Source: JBBQWR01 sp038210495 (GTDB lineage Bacteria; Planctomycetota; Planctomycetia; Pirellulales; DATAWG01). From it: a stretch of 64,000 bases of DNA. The notes under the pieces were generated by a model. It searched no databases. It had not been told where the DNA came from and worked only from the letters and a program-made list of their open reading frames with translations. A program made the position numbers and the translations under genes. Where the stretch lies: assembly GCA_038210495.1 (NCBI GenBank), contig JBBQWR010000006.1, forward strand, positions 1 through 64,000. The letters are read 5' to 3'. Shown here in pieces: positions 1-8,529 of this stretch (positions are counted from its first letter, which is position 1; every line of letters starts with the position of its first letter).

Positions 1-744
1 ATGACCAACCTCCATGAACCAAAGGATTCGTTCCGTCAGGCGACAACAATTGTCGCCCCGAAATCCATCCTTCGCTGTCAGCCTTGCCCAAACCAGTGTA
101 CATGGTGATAATTTGTATAGGCTGTGATGCGTTCGCCCTGCAGTTTAGCCCAGCCGGCATGGCTTTGAACTTCAGGAGGCGTTGCGACAAAAGCGTTGTC
201 GGCCGACGAATGCGCAACAATTTTGGAGATTTGGTTCCCAATTTTGACGAGCTGTATCCGGCCACGAATCTGGGAATCGAGCCGGCCTCGTTGCGTGATT
301 GGATAAGGACGTGTATGCCCAGGATTCGGTAGTCCAAAGAGCGTATTTGGCGGCGCCAGGTCGAGCGACAGCGGCGAAGCCATTTGACGATCCGCGTTTT
401 GTGTGCCCAGTCCGGGATCTCCTTGCCATCCTTTAATGCTTGGCGGCCACCCGTTCAGTCTTATTTTCTCCTCTAATTTAATGAGAAAGTCCTAAAATCG
501 AACGCACGAATTGAACTATACAGCGAGCGGCGGTCTATGAGGTGTTTTCTGATTCGCGAGAAGTTGGTAAAAGACTTGGGTGGTCGGCGGAGTCCGGCTG
601 GAAACTTTCCTCGCGGAAGTCGGAAGACCCCGAAAGCATCCGTTTCGCGTGAGGCGGATCAACCTCTGTTTACGCTTCGCCCAGGCAGTTACCCGCCAAC
701 ACGCATCACTCAAGGCCACGGCGACTCTGGTTCTCGACCGGCAG
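1..744. other. gene-poor left edge, nothing recognised
   Basis: No open frame here looks like a real gene on either strand. The frames present are short, overlap each other and show no motif, signal peptide or Shine-Dalgarno sequence that I trust. A gene entering from outside the window on the minus strand cannot be excluded for the first 60 bases. The lack of coding signal next to a broken PIN gene suggests decayed sequence. Confidence 0.5.
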
Positions 745-1198
745 CTAACTGGACGGTCCCAACGAACTCGGGTTGATGGCGACGATCCCTTCGGTTTCAT
801 AGCGGCGAAAATCACGGTCGTTGAGCGTGAGGATCTTGTCGATGCCCCAACAACACATCAGCGCCACTAGCCGCGCATCGTGAGCCTGCTTGCCGCGAAA
901 TTCGTTCTGCCTGCCGAGTCTTTTGAATTCAGCATAAATCTCGTCGGTCTCGACTAGCACGCCGCAGATTGGTTCGATTACGGTTTCGAGCAACGATAAG
1001 ACCGTCGCGGCCGGTAAGTCGAGCCCATTAGCATTGAAGGGTCGAGTTGCTACGTTCCAGAACTCCGCGACATTTTGCGTGCCGATTAATAGCTCTTCGT
1101 GCTGAGCAACCAGCAATTCAATTGCGCTGTTCACCACTGGATGAAGCGGGTCGTGCGTATTGGCGAAGCGCAAGAGGATGCCCGTTGTCCTGGTTCAC
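745..1198 (-). pseudogene. PIN-domain (VapC-like) nuclease gene, frameshifted near its start
   Basis: The body encodes a PIN-fold ribonuclease-like domain: the internal acidic residue in AEFWNVATRP, the Asp in HDARLVAL and the Asp in LTLNDRDF match the acidic metal-binding positions of the family. The first catalytic Asp, expected about five residues before LLRFAN, is not in this frame. It lies in another frame (GTG AAC CAG GAC at 1198-1187), and removing one base, for example from the CCC run at 1181-1183, joins it as VNQDNGILLRFAN. The in-frame sequence stops at 1195-1197, so the only usable start is TTG at 1173, which gives a protein lacking the first Asp. No antitoxin is recognisable upstream. 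PIN toxins cut RNA; this copy is probably inactive unless the extra base is a sequencing error. Confidence 0.7.
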
Positions 1199-1226
1199 CG
1201 TGAATTGGAATCTTGGCCGATCGGCG

Positions 1227-1496
1227 TTAGCGAGTGATGGAAGGCATCCTGCCGGGGCATTTCGCGGCGTCATGCCGCGAGAGTTTAACGCCTAGGCGCC
1301 AATCCCGAAGGCCGGCGGCTTGCGGCTCTCGGCGAGTTCCGCGGAGCGGGCGGAAGGTCGGGCGGCGGCGTGAACCGCCGCCCGCGCTGACGTGGGCCTC
1401 CAGCAGTTCGGCCACGACCTCGTTCTTCTTGACGAGCTTCTCTTCGAGCTGGGCGATCCGCCGCTGCTTGGCGTCGTCGGCCCCCTGTCCTGCCAC
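1227..1496 (-). pseudogene. possible transposase remnant (coiled-coil fragment)
   Basis: The first thirty residues (RRIAQLEEKLVKKNEVVAEL) form a heptad-like coiled coil resembling, from memory, the tail of small transposase helper proteins. After that the frame runs into low-complexity Arg/Gly-rich sequence with no domain. A GGGGACAGGGGGC-type intergenic sequence lies just upstream of it. No terminal inverted repeats or second transposase frame are visible, so this could also be chance coding in GC-rich DNA. Confidence 0.25.
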
Positions 1497-1529
1497 GCCG
1501 GGGACAGGGGGCTGACGCCCCCCGCTCGC

Positions 1530-1757
1530 CTAGGCCCAGTCGCGGCCGGTGCTCTTTTTTATTCGGTGGTCGTAGTCCCCGAGCAATCCGCCGATGACGT
1601 CCCAGCGATCGCGGCGGCGGACCTCGATGTCGCCCTGCTGGTTGATTCGCACTAGGCAGCGCTCGGTCAATCCGGCGGCGTGCAATTGCTCGGGGGTAAC
1701 TTCGTCGGGCCCCAGAACCTTCATCAGTTCGGCTCCGGACATTTCGATAAATTTCAT
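1530..1757 (-). CDS. small conserved hypothetical protein
   Basis: A 75-residue soluble protein beginning MKFIEMSGAEL. I chose the ATG at 1757, not the longer upstream frame, because only this part looks protein-like: it has a compact acidic helix, then a beta-rich stretch (CLVRINQQGDIEVRRRDRW) and a WDVIGGLLGDY motif. I remember similar short proteins ending in this way from planctomycete genomes, but no function is known to me. No signal peptide or membrane segment is present. A weak GGA lies about nine bases before the start. It is flanked by decayed sequence on one side and an intergenic transcription unit on the other, and points the opposite way to the latter. Confidence 0.6.
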   Translation of the reverse strand: MKFIEMSGAELMKVLGPDEVTPEQLHAAGLTERCLVRINQQGDIEVRRRDRWDVIGGLLGDYDHRIKKSTGRDWA

Positions 1758-1975
1758 TTCGCTATCCAAGACTTCGCACGGAACCGGCGGCCTGCTGTTC
1801 ACCACGTTAGTCCCGACACGCCTGCGATTCAAGGGCTCGCTCGAGCGGACGAAGCGGCAGTCGGGCACAAGCCTCCAAAACGCCCTGGCAAATCCTGTTA
1901 ATCCTATGATTTCCGTCGTTCTCAAATCCGTTATTTTGGATTCTCGCCGAGCGCGAAAAATCACCGAAACCGCAC

Positions 1976-2004
1976 TTGACCGGTTTTGCCGATTGCCATA
2001 TCTT
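1976..2004 (+). promoter_or_regulatory. sigma70-like promoter
   Basis: TTGACC (1976-1981) and TATCTT (1999-2004) are separated by 17 bases, a good match in sequence and spacing to a housekeeping promoter. Transcription would start near 2011. No convincing ORF follows, but a strong terminator does (2317-2378), so it may drive a non-coding RNA. The assignment is based on consensus only. Confidence 0.4.
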
Positions 2005-2010
2005 CCCGCC

Positions 2011-2378
2011 ACGTCATGTGCAACGCGGCCTCACGCGGCGCTGTTCATGCACACAACACAAGCGGTATCCACACGTGGATGGGTCTGCCTCTGGGAAGCG
2101 TCTCGCAAGGGGCGTTTCCTGCGGACCGGCGAAGCCGTGTCGATTGCAAGGACGCAAGCGCACGCTTCGAATACAATGGTAGGGGAGCATCTGGGGCAAA
2201 ATTCTAACAGCCGGCCAACGCCGGTTCTCGGCAAGCATCAACGGAGATATTGCGGCAGATGGCGGTCGGGCTGCGCTAGCGTCCCCGACCCGGCAATCAC
2301 CCGCGAGCGGCCAATCGCTCCCGGAAAAGGATGGTGTCCTTTGCCCCCCTGGGACCCGACCTTTCCGGGGGCTTTTTT
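2011..2378 (+). ncRNA. candidate structured non-coding RNA, identity unknown
   Basis: The unit is bounded by a promoter-like sequence (1976-2004) and an intrinsic terminator (2317-2378), with no credible coding frame between. Inside are hairpins with short perfect stems: CCGGC/GCCGG at 2211-2224 and GGTCGGG/CCCGACC at 2264-2290. A second possible -10 box, TACAAT, lies at 2172-2177 and would give a shorter RNA of about 195 bases. I looked for landmarks of RNase P RNA, tmRNA and SRP RNA and did not find them; 6S RNA remains possible on size alone. Confidence 0.3.
2317..2378 (+). terminator. intrinsic terminator with a long loop
   Basis: GCTCCCGGAAAAGG (2317-2330) pairs with CCTTTCCGGGGGC (2360-2372), with one bulged A and one G-T pair. 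The stem is followed immediately by six T (2373-2378). The loop is about 29 bases. There is no annotated plus-strand gene ending just upstream, so it most likely ends a non-coding transcript. Confidence 0.6.
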
Positions 2379-2629
2379 GCGCGCGATGGATTAACGTCGC
2401 GAGCTTCTCACTGAGTTTCCCTCTGTTGCGGCGAGCCACCGCAGCGCGACTCATCGGGAGGCCCATTCTTCCAGTTCCTCGCGGCGAAATTCTCCGCCGG
2501 TCCTCGCCGCGAAATCGGCCGGATCGTTGACGCCGAATGTCGCGCGACTGAAACTAAACGCCGAGCCGAGATGTTCGGGCGCCCGATCGATTTCTCAGCC
2601 GCTCAAAAAAAGTTTCCGGGAACTCAACG

Positions 2630-3607
2630 ATGACCAGCAGCTTCGATTGCGTCGTGTGCGGCTCCTGCGTGGCGGACATCCTCGTTCGGCCCGTGTCTCT
2701 CAATACGGCGATCGGGGGCGGCCGCTTGTTTCCCGTCGAACCGATCGAGGTCACGACCGGCGGTATCGCCTGCAACGCCGGAATTGCTCTCGCGCGACTC
2801 GGAATGCGAGTCGCGACCTTTAGCTACGTGGGCGCCGACAATTGGGGACCAGTGATTCGCGAGCGATTGCACCGCGAAGGAGTCGACATCGAACCCTTGG
2901 TCACGCATGAGTCCGCGCCTACCAGCACCACCGTCGCGCTTATCGACGCCAGTGGCGAGCGGAGCTTTGCGCACTGCGTCGGGGCGCCCCGACTGTTGAA
3001 TAAGCAGGCGTTTTTGGATCGGTTACCCCTATTCGCCCAGAGTCGCATGATGCTGCTTGGGTATTACTCGCTGCTGCCGAATCTGGAGCAGGATCTTCCC
3101 GACGTGCTAGCCGCGATTCGGGGAGTCGGTTGCCGCACCGCGCTGGATTCCGCCGGCAAGGGAGGCTCGCTGCAGCCGCTCGACCGCATCTTGCCCCACT
3201 TGGATGTCTACGTGCCCAGCCATGCGGAGGCCAGTTCGCAAGCCGGGACGACGGAGCCCCGCAAAATCATCGAAGTATTTCGCGGCTGTGGCGCTCCAGG
3301 GCTCTTGGGAGTCAAGCTCGGCAGCGACGGCGCGATCCTGAGTCCCGCCAAGCGTCAATACATTGAAATCGCATGCGTCACTCCACCGGGCCCCGTGGTC
3401 GATACGACCGGCGCGGGCGACAGCTTTTACGCCGGACTTTTGGCCGGGATACTGAAGGGGATGAGCATCGAAAACGCGGGCCGACTCGCCGCCGCCACGG
3501 GCGCCTGCTGCGTCACCGGCTACGGCGCCACGGCCGGCCTCCGCAATTTTGCAGAGACGGCGACATTGGCAAAACTGTCTATTGAGGAGCAGGCCTCAAG
3601 TTCGTAA
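2630..3607 (+). CDS. PfkB-family carbohydrate kinase
   Basis: A 325-residue cytoplasmic sugar kinase of the ribokinase/PfkB fold, which transfers phosphate from ATP to a hydroxyl of a sugar or nucleoside. Signature 1 is seen as GGIACNAGIALARLG near residue 45, and signature 2 as DTTGAGDSFYAGLL from residue 258, where D264 is the expected catalytic base. The length is normal. The substrate cannot be told from sequence; fructose, ribose, adenosine and 2-keto-3-deoxygluconate kinases all share these motifs. A GGGA about a dozen bases before the ATG supports the start. The gene stands alone; the next gene faces it from the other strand. Confidence 0.9.
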   Translation: MTSSFDCVVCGSCVADILVRPVSLNTAIGGGRLFPVEPIEVTTGGIACNAGIALARLGMRVATFSYVGADNWGPVIRERLHREGVDIEPLVTHESAPTSTTVALIDASGERSFAHCVGAPRLLNKQAFLDRLPLFAQSRMMLLGYYSLLPNLEQDLPDVLAAIRGVGCRTALDSAGKGGSLQPLDRILPHLDVYVPSHAEASSQAGTTEPRKIIEVFRGCGAPGLLGVKLGSDGAILSPAKRQYIEIACVTPPGPVVDTTGAGDSFYAGLLAGILKGMSIENAGRLAAATGACCVTGYGATAGLRNFAETATLAKLSIEEQASSS

Positions 3608-3731
3608 TGGCTTGACTCGTGCTAGAGCAGCCACTCTGGGCCTGAAAAGGAGGTCGTTGGCGTATTGTCGGCGTTCAAATTTTTCGTGGACGACATTCCG
3701 CTCGTCAGGCACGGAGTGCCTGACCTACGGC

Positions 3732-4319
3732 TTAGGCTCGCGCCTTTTCCAATTCTTTGAGTCGGGCCCCGATGGCGGTGTCGTTGGGGATGTCGCCGTG
3801 AGCGCGGCGCGATTGAAAATCGTCCTCGAAGTGGGCGAGGCTTTCGCGGACGCCCAGTTCGGCCGTCGTGCTGAGCCGGTCGATGAGCAGTTTGCCGTCG
3901 AGATGATCGGTCTCGTGCTGGGCCACGCGGGCGAACAGTCCGTCGAGTTCCCGATGCACGCCTTCGCCTTGCAGATTGAAGGCGTCGAGCGTGATTTTTT
4001 CCGCCCGCTTCACCGGGGCGTAGAGTTCCGGCAGGCTGAGACACCCCTCTTCGGCCTCGGCCAGACCGCGCGGTCGGCTGAGCACGGGATTGATGAACAC
4101 GAGTTCCTCGCCCTCGCCCGACTTGCCGGCCAGATTCACGATAAATAGCCGGTAAGGGAGATCGACTTGGTTCGCGGCCAGCCCGACGCCACGATGCTCG
4201 TACATAAGCTCGAACATCTTGCGGACGATGGCCTGCACCTCGGCGTCGATCCGCTTGAGCGGCTTGGAAACGTGCCGCAGCGTCGGATGCGGGTAAAGAA
4301 TAATCTTCAAGTTATCCAT
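3732..4319 (-). CDS. def: peptide deformylase
   Basis: A 195-residue metalloenzyme that removes the formyl group from the initiator methionine of new proteins. All three family motifs are present: GVGLAANQ (44-51), EGCLSLPE (91-98, metal-ligand Cys93) and HETDHLDG (135-142, two metal-ligand His and the catalytic Glu). The frame is open further upstream, but the ATG at 4319 puts the first motif at the usual distance from the start, and upstream residues look non-coding. The carboxy-terminal extension after the third motif is about 45 residues. It is divergent from the oxidoreductase gene at 4769. Confidence 0.93.
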   Translation of the reverse strand: MDNLKIILYPHPTLRHVSKPLKRIDAEVQAIVRKMFELMYEHRGVGLAANQVDLPYRLFIVNLAGKSGEGEELVFINPVLSRPRGLAEAEEGCLSLPELYAPVKRAEKITLDAFNLQGEGVHRELDGLFARVAQHETDHLDGKLLIDRLSTTAELGVRESLAHFEDDFQSRRAHGDIPNDTAIGARLKELEKARA

Positions 4320-4428
4320 CAGGCTGAGCTTGGGCTGAGTCGAAAAATGGCGGGAAAACACGAGCCATGAATTGTAGGGACCCGGGATTGATCGTTCAAA
4401 CGCAACTGGGGGCGAGCGGCGATCTCGT

Positions 4429-4454
4429 ACATAGCCGCGGCATGCTGCTGCGCC
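4429..4454 (+). repeat. dispersed palindromic repeat, family 1
   Basis: A copy of the ACATAGCCGCGGCA element. The core CGCGGCA-TGC-TGCTGCG is an imperfect hairpin. Other copies in this window are at 7036, 20502 and 32905, all in intergenic gaps and all on the plus strand. Confidence 0.7.
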
Positions 4455-4514
4455 GTCTTGTTTGGGACGTAAAAACCACTCGTGAATTGGAATTAATGTC
4501 TTTTGAAAATGAAG

Positions 4515-4562
4515 ACCACGCTCCGGGGCTTCGGCGAGGCGCCTCCAGCCCCGGGCACCCGG
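4515..4562 (+). repeat. dispersed repeat, family 2, short form
   Basis: The shared core is CTCCGGGGCTTCGGCGAG followed by GCCTCCAGCCCCGGGCACCC. Longer copies are at 36811 and 55688; others are at 23421 and, inverted, 61338. With the family-1 copy at 4429 it makes up much of the 449-base gap between def and the oxidoreductase gene; I see no other feature there that I can support. Confidence 0.7.
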
Positions 4563-4768
4563 CGCCGGCCGGCGACGAAAATTGAAAACTTGTCGGCAAA
4601 ACCATTGACGTTGAGTTTCCGGCGATTTACGTTCAAGCCTGTCGCGGAAGCGGTTTGACTGCATAATGGCCGCGACGCCCCGCCTCTGAAGTCTGGCCCG
4701 CCTCACATTCACGGACTTACTCAAACTGCGGTTCGCTCTCGAACCATTCCCTTCAAGGAGTTTCTCGT

Positions 4769-6007
4769 ATGAAGCAAACATCGAAGGCCGCCACCCGTCG
4801 GCAATTCATCAAGTCGGCCGCCACCGGCGCCGCCGCGACGATCGCCGTGCCCTATATCATCACCTCCTCCGCACTCGGCGGTCCAGACAAGGCCCCGGCG
4901 AGCGACCGGATCGTCATGGCCGGCATCGGCATCGGCAACATGGGCTCGGGCGATCAAGGCGCATTTCTGGGCCGCGGCGATATCCAGTATGTCGCCGTGT
5001 GCGACGTGCGGAAAAGCGTCCGCGACAAATACAAGAAAAATGTCGACGATCACAATCACAACACCGATTGCAAAGCCTACAACGATTTCCGCGAGCTGCT
5101 CGCCCGCGACGATATCGACGCGGTCCACGTCGCCACGCCCGATCATTGGCACGCCTCGATCGTGATCGCGGCCTGTCGCGGCGGCAAAGACGTGTATTGC
5201 CAGAAGCCGGAATCGCGAACGATTCGCGAAGGCCGGATGATGGTCGACGCCGCTCGGCGTTATGGCCGCGTGGTCTCCGGCGGCAGCCAGCGCGTGCTCG
5301 ACGACTATGGCCGCGTGGCGGCCGAATGCTGGAGCGGCCAGAAGGGAACGATCAAGGAAATCTTCGTCAATTGCGGCGGCCCGTCGAAGCCGTGCTATTT
5401 GGCCGGCGAGGCCGTGCCGGAAGATATCGATTGGGACATGTGGCTCGGGCCAGCGCCTTGGGCTCCGTACCATCCATTTCGTTGCAGCGGCAGCTTCGCC
5501 ATCAACGGCACGAGTTGGCGGTCGTTCAGCGACTACTCGGGGGGCGGGATGACGGACTGGGGCGCCCACAAGTTCGGCGGCGCCATGTTCGCGGGCAATA
5601 TCCGCGATCAGGGGCCGACCGATGTGATTCCGCCCGACGGCAAGGACGTCAAGTATCTGACGTTCAAGTTCGCCAATGGTCCGTCACTCGTCCATAGCGA
5701 AGGCAAACCGGGCACCGATGTCACTCCGGTTGGGACGCCGGGCGAGAAGCTGGATTCCAAGCCGCTGCCGAAATACAAGGGCAACGGCGGCATCTACGGC
5801 GACTTCATCGAATGCGTGAAGACCCGCGAACGGCCGTTCCGGGATATCGAGTTCGCCCATCGCACATGTACGGTGTGCCACCTGGGCAATATCGCCTATG
5901 AGCTGAATCGCCCGCTGAAATGGGACGCCACGAAGGAAGAATTTCCCGGCGACGAAGAGGCGAATCGCTACTTGGATCGCGCCCGCCGCGAGCCGTGGCA
6001 GCTTTAG
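4769..6007 (+). CDS. Tat-exported Gfo/Idh/MocA family oxidoreductase
   Basis: A 412-residue NAD(P)-dependent sugar or cyclitol dehydrogenase-like protein. A twin-arginine signal (RRQFIKSAATGAAATIAV) directs folded export. The Rossmann motif is GIGIGNMG near residue 50, followed by VATPDHWH and then CQKPESRTI, where the usual EKP triad carrying the active-site Lys has Gln for Glu. The carboxy-terminal half has the WXLGPAPW and GMTDWGAHKF sequences typical of the large planctomycete branch of this family. A good AAGGAG lies ten bases before the ATG. Two exported HEAT-repeat genes follow on the same strand. The substrate is unknown; exported members are generally assumed to act on polysaccharide-derived sugars. 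Confidence 0.9.
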   Translation: MKQTSKAATRRQFIKSAATGAAATIAVPYIITSSALGGPDKAPASDRIVMAGIGIGNMGSGDQGAFLGRGDIQYVAVCDVRKSVRDKYKKNVDDHNHNTDCKAYNDFRELLARDDIDAVHVATPDHWHASIVIAACRGGKDVYCQKPESRTIREGRMMVDAARRYGRVVSGGSQRVLDDYGRVAAECWSGQKGTIKEIFVNCGGPSKPCYLAGEAVPEDIDWDMWLGPAPWAPYHPFRCSGSFAINGTSWRSFSDYSGGGMTDWGAHKFGGAMFAGNIRDQGPTDVIPPDGKDVKYLTFKFANGPSLVHSEGKPGTDVTPVGTPGEKLDSKPLPKYKGNGGIYGDFIECVKTRERPFRDIEFAHRTCTVCHLGNIAYELNRPLKWDATKEEFPGDEEANRYLDRARREPWQL

Positions 6008-6033
6008 GCCAATAATCGCAGCCGTAGGCTGCC

Positions 6034-6075
6034 CTGCCCCCTCTCCCTTTGGGAGAGGGTTGGGGTGAGGGCAGT
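6034..6075 (+). terminator. palindromic terminator-like hairpin
   Basis: CCCTCTCCC (6039-6047) and GGGAGAGGG (6051-6059) form a perfect 9-bp stem with a TTT loop, and CTGCCC/GGGCAG extend it outward. No T run follows, so it may be a bidirectional or Rho-aided terminator, or a REP-like repeat. It lies just after the oxidoreductase gene. Confidence 0.45.
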
Positions 6076-6195
6076 TCAACGTGAAGGTCGTTGACAACTC
6101 AAAAAAAATAGAATCACTCCGCCCACACCCTGCCTCTCCCAAAGAGAGACGGTTCTTAAACACCAACGAAAACTCACACCCACCAGGATACTCCC

Positions 6196-7020
6196 ATGAA
6201 TTGCTCCATTCCTTTTCGCGCACTCGGCCGCATGTCCATCGCGGCTGCCGTCGCGATGTGCCTTTCGGCGGCAGGCGCCCAGGCGTTTGCCGACAGTCCA
6301 AAAGTCGACAAGGCGGCCCTCGATAAATCGTTCGAGACGCTCAAGAAATTCGACTGGGGCGGCAAGGACGATGATCTGCGGCCGATTCGCGACGCGATCG
6401 TCGCCTCGCACGACGATTCGGCGATGGCCAAGGATTTGGAGACCCGGCTAGTCGCCGTCATTAAGAGCGATGCTCCCCGGGCCGCGAAGGATTTTTCACT
6501 TCGGGCATTGCGGACGATCGGCACGGCCCAGTCCGTGCCGGCGATCGCGGAGCTTTTGTCGGACAAGGACCTGTCGCACATGGCTCGATATGCGCTCGAG
6601 CGCAATACAGCGCCTGAAGCGGCCAAGGCCCTGCGCGAAGCTCTCGGCAAATCGAGCGGAGCACAGAAGATCGGCTTGCTCTCGTCGATCGGCGATCGCC
6701 GCGACACGGGCGCCATCGAAGCGGTTGCCGCTTGTCTGGCCGACACCGACGCCAAGATCGCTGCGGCCGCCGTCGCGGCGCTGGGCGACATCGGCAATTC
6801 CGACGCCGCGAAGACTCTAACGGACTTTGCTCCCAAAGCCCCGGCTGCCCTGAAAATGGCTATCACCGACGCCCGACTGTCGTGTGCCGAGCACCTGTTG
6901 GCCGACGGCAAGAAAGACGACGCAAAGGCGATCTACCAATCGCTGAGCGGCGAGGATCAACCGAAGCATGTCCGCGCGGGCGCCAAACTGGGAATGGTCA
7001 AGGTCGCGGCGAGCAAGTAA
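6196..7020 (+). CDS. exported HEAT-repeat protein
   Basis: A 274-residue protein with a Sec signal peptide (hydrophobic stretch AAAVAMCLSAAGAQAFA, about residues 15-32) followed by alpha-helical repeats. Units such as AVAACLADTDAKIAAAAVAALGDI are classic HEAT repeats; I count three to four between residues 95 and 215. The last 50 residues resemble a helical hairpin with KAIYQSLSGE. HEAT arrays usually make protein scaffolds. It lies 188 bases after the Tat oxidoreductase and before another HEAT protein, so the three may act together in the periplasm. No catalytic motif is visible. Confidence 0.8.
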   Translation: MNCSIPFRALGRMSIAAAVAMCLSAAGAQAFADSPKVDKAALDKSFETLKKFDWGGKDDDLRPIRDAIVASHDDSAMAKDLETRLVAVIKSDAPRAAKDFSLRALRTIGTAQSVPAIAELLSDKDLSHMARYALERNTAPEAAKALREALGKSSGAQKIGLLSSIGDRRDTGAIEAVAACLADTDAKIAAAAVAALGDIGNSDAAKTLTDFAPKAPAALKMAITDARLSCAEHLLADGKKDDAKAIYQSLSGEDQPKHVRAGAKLGMVKVAASK

Positions 7021-7035
7021 TTCGCTTGCGCAGTT

Positions 7036-7061
7036 ACATAGCCGCGGCATCCTGCCGCGCC
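7036..7061 (+). repeat. dispersed palindromic repeat, family 1
   Basis: ACATAGCCGCGGCATCCTGC followed by CGCGCC. The core CGCGGCA-TCC-TGCCGCG is a perfect 7-bp hairpin. It sits directly upstream of the terminator at 7073. Confidence 0.75.
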
Positions 7062-7072
7062 GGCCTACACAA

Positions 7073-7110
7073 CCGGGCTGCGGGAAATTCTCGCAGCCCG
7101 GAACTTTTTT
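7073..7110 (+). terminator. strong intrinsic terminator
   Basis: CCGGGCTGCG (7073-7082) pairs perfectly with CGCAGCCCGG (7092-7101) around a 9-base loop, followed by AAC and six T. It should end transcription of the first HEAT gene. It finishes only 15 bases before the start codon of the next HEAT gene, so that gene depends on read-through or on a promoter inside this short gap. Confidence 0.8.
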
Positions 7111-7125
7111 GCAACCGAGGTATTT

Positions 7126-8529
7126 GTGCGTCACAACGCTTTGGAGTTTGTTTGCTTCCTGATGACGCTGATCGCGATGGTCGGAAAAGCCCGCGCCGCG
7201 GACGACCCGGATGAGGCATTGAATCTGGCGATCTCGCTGGTGGGCGATACGGACAAGGAACTGCGAGCCGCCGGCTTGCAGCAAGTGCGCGAAGGAATCA
7301 AAGGCACGGCAGCGACGAAGAAGTTGACCGCGCTGCTGCCTAAGCTTTCGCCCGAGGCACAGATTGGACTGCTCGGAGCGCTTGCCGATCGGGGCGATGT
7401 GGCTGCCGGCGGCGCGGCGCGAGATCTAATCGGATCCAACGACGAGCGCGTGCGGGTCGCGGCGATCGGGGCTGTTGGCGCCCTGGGCGACTCCACCGAC
7501 GCCACGATGCTTATCAAGCTGCTCGGCGATTCGGCGAAACCGATTAACGCCGCCGCGCGCGATGCGCTCTCGCGACTCCGCAGCCGACAAGCGACAGGGA
7601 TAATCATCGCCGCGCTCGGGCAGTCCAAGACCAAATCGGCCGTCGATCTGATCAATATATTGGCCGCGCGTCGCGCCGGCGAAGCCACGCCGGTGCTTTT
7701 GGCGGCAGCTACCGACGAGCGTCAGCCGGTTCGCCAGGCTGCCATGAACGCGCTGGGTCGGTTGGCCGAGCCGGATGAGACAGCCGTCGCAGGCATGATG
7801 CGCGGAATACTTCGAGCGGATCGCGGCGCCGAACGGGACGCCGCCGAAACGGCTCTCAAGCAGGTATGCGACAAGATCCCCGATCCCGAAAAACGGGCTG
7901 CAGTGCCCCTCGCCTTTTACAAAGGGCTCGCCGATTCCGGCGACCAAGCCGGGATCCTGCCGGCGATCGGCCGAATTGGCGGCAAGTCGGCGTTTGAATT
8001 CATCGATCGGCTGACGACGGCAAAGGAGCATAACGCACTTAGCGACGCGGCCGTGCGGGCTTTATGTTTGTGGCCCGATGCCTCGATAGCCGACCGTCTG
8101 ATCGATCTGACCAAGCATCCGATCGAGCCCGCTCAGCGGATCAAAACGCTGCAAGCGGTGATCCGAGTCGCCGCCTTGCACGACAAGCGGAGCAACGCCG
8201 ATCGGCTCAAGTTGCTCAAGCAAGCCATGGAACTGGCTCAGACCGATTCCGAACGCAATCTGGTGGTTCGCCGCGCCGGCACGATTCACACGATGGACGC
8301 CCTGCACTGGGTGCTGCCATATATCGATCAGCCTGCGTTTGCTCAAAAAGCCTGCGAGAGCGTCGCCGAGATGGGCCATCATCGCGAGTTGCGCGAGCCG
8401 AACAAGGCCGAGTTCGACCTCGCGCTCGACAAGGTCATCAAAATTAGCAGAAACCCAGTCACGGTTGACGAAGCGGAGCGCTACAAGAAGGGCGAGACGT
8501 TCAATCGGGCGAATAAAAAGGAGGAGTAG
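7126..8529 (+). CDS. exported HEAT-repeat protein
   Basis: A 467-residue protein starting at GTG 7126, supported by GAGG eight bases upstream. A short signal peptide (FVCFLMTLIAMVGKARA) ends near residue 24. The rest is almost entirely HEAT/PBS-lyase-like repeats, for example GALADRGDVAAGGAARDLIG, RVAAIGAVGALGDSTDATM and PVRQAAMNALGRLAEPDE, extending to about residue 330, with a less regular tail. There are no catalytic residues. It probably serves as a periplasmic scaffold along with the preceding HEAT protein. The two are separated by a strong terminator, so they are likely not one simple transcript. Confidence 0.8.
   Translation: MRHNALEFVCFLMTLIAMVGKARAADDPDEALNLAISLVGDTDKELRAAGLQQVREGIKGTAATKKLTALLPKLSPEAQIGLLGALADRGDVAAGGAARDLIGSNDERVRVAAIGAVGALGDSTDATMLIKLLGDSAKPINAAARDALSRLRSRQATGIIIAALGQSKTKSAVDLINILAARRAGEATPVLLAAATDERQPVRQAAMNALGRLAEPDETAVAGMMRGILRADRGAERDAAETALKQVCDKIPDPEKRAAVPLAFYKGLADSGDQAGILPAIGRIGGKSAFEFIDRLTTAKEHNALSDAAVRALCLWPDASIADRLIDLTKHPIEPAQRIKTLQAVIRVAALHDKRSNADRLKLLKQAMELAQTDSERNLVVRRAGTIHTMDALHWVLPYIDQPAFAQKACESVAEMGHHRELREPNKAEFDLALDKVIKISRNPVTVDEAERYKKGETFNRANKKEE

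Noticed and set aside
2011..2378. Identity of the candidate RNA as RNase P RNA, tmRNA or SRP RNA
   Set aside because: The GAGGAAAGTCC block, a CCA-ended tRNA-like end and the GGAAGGAAGC loop were each absent.
1594..2394. A 266-codon plus-strand ORF ending at the orphan terminator
   Set aside because: It overlaps the small conserved gene in antisense, has no ribosome site and reads as random Arg/Ser/Pro-rich sequence. The terminator fits a non-coding RNA better.
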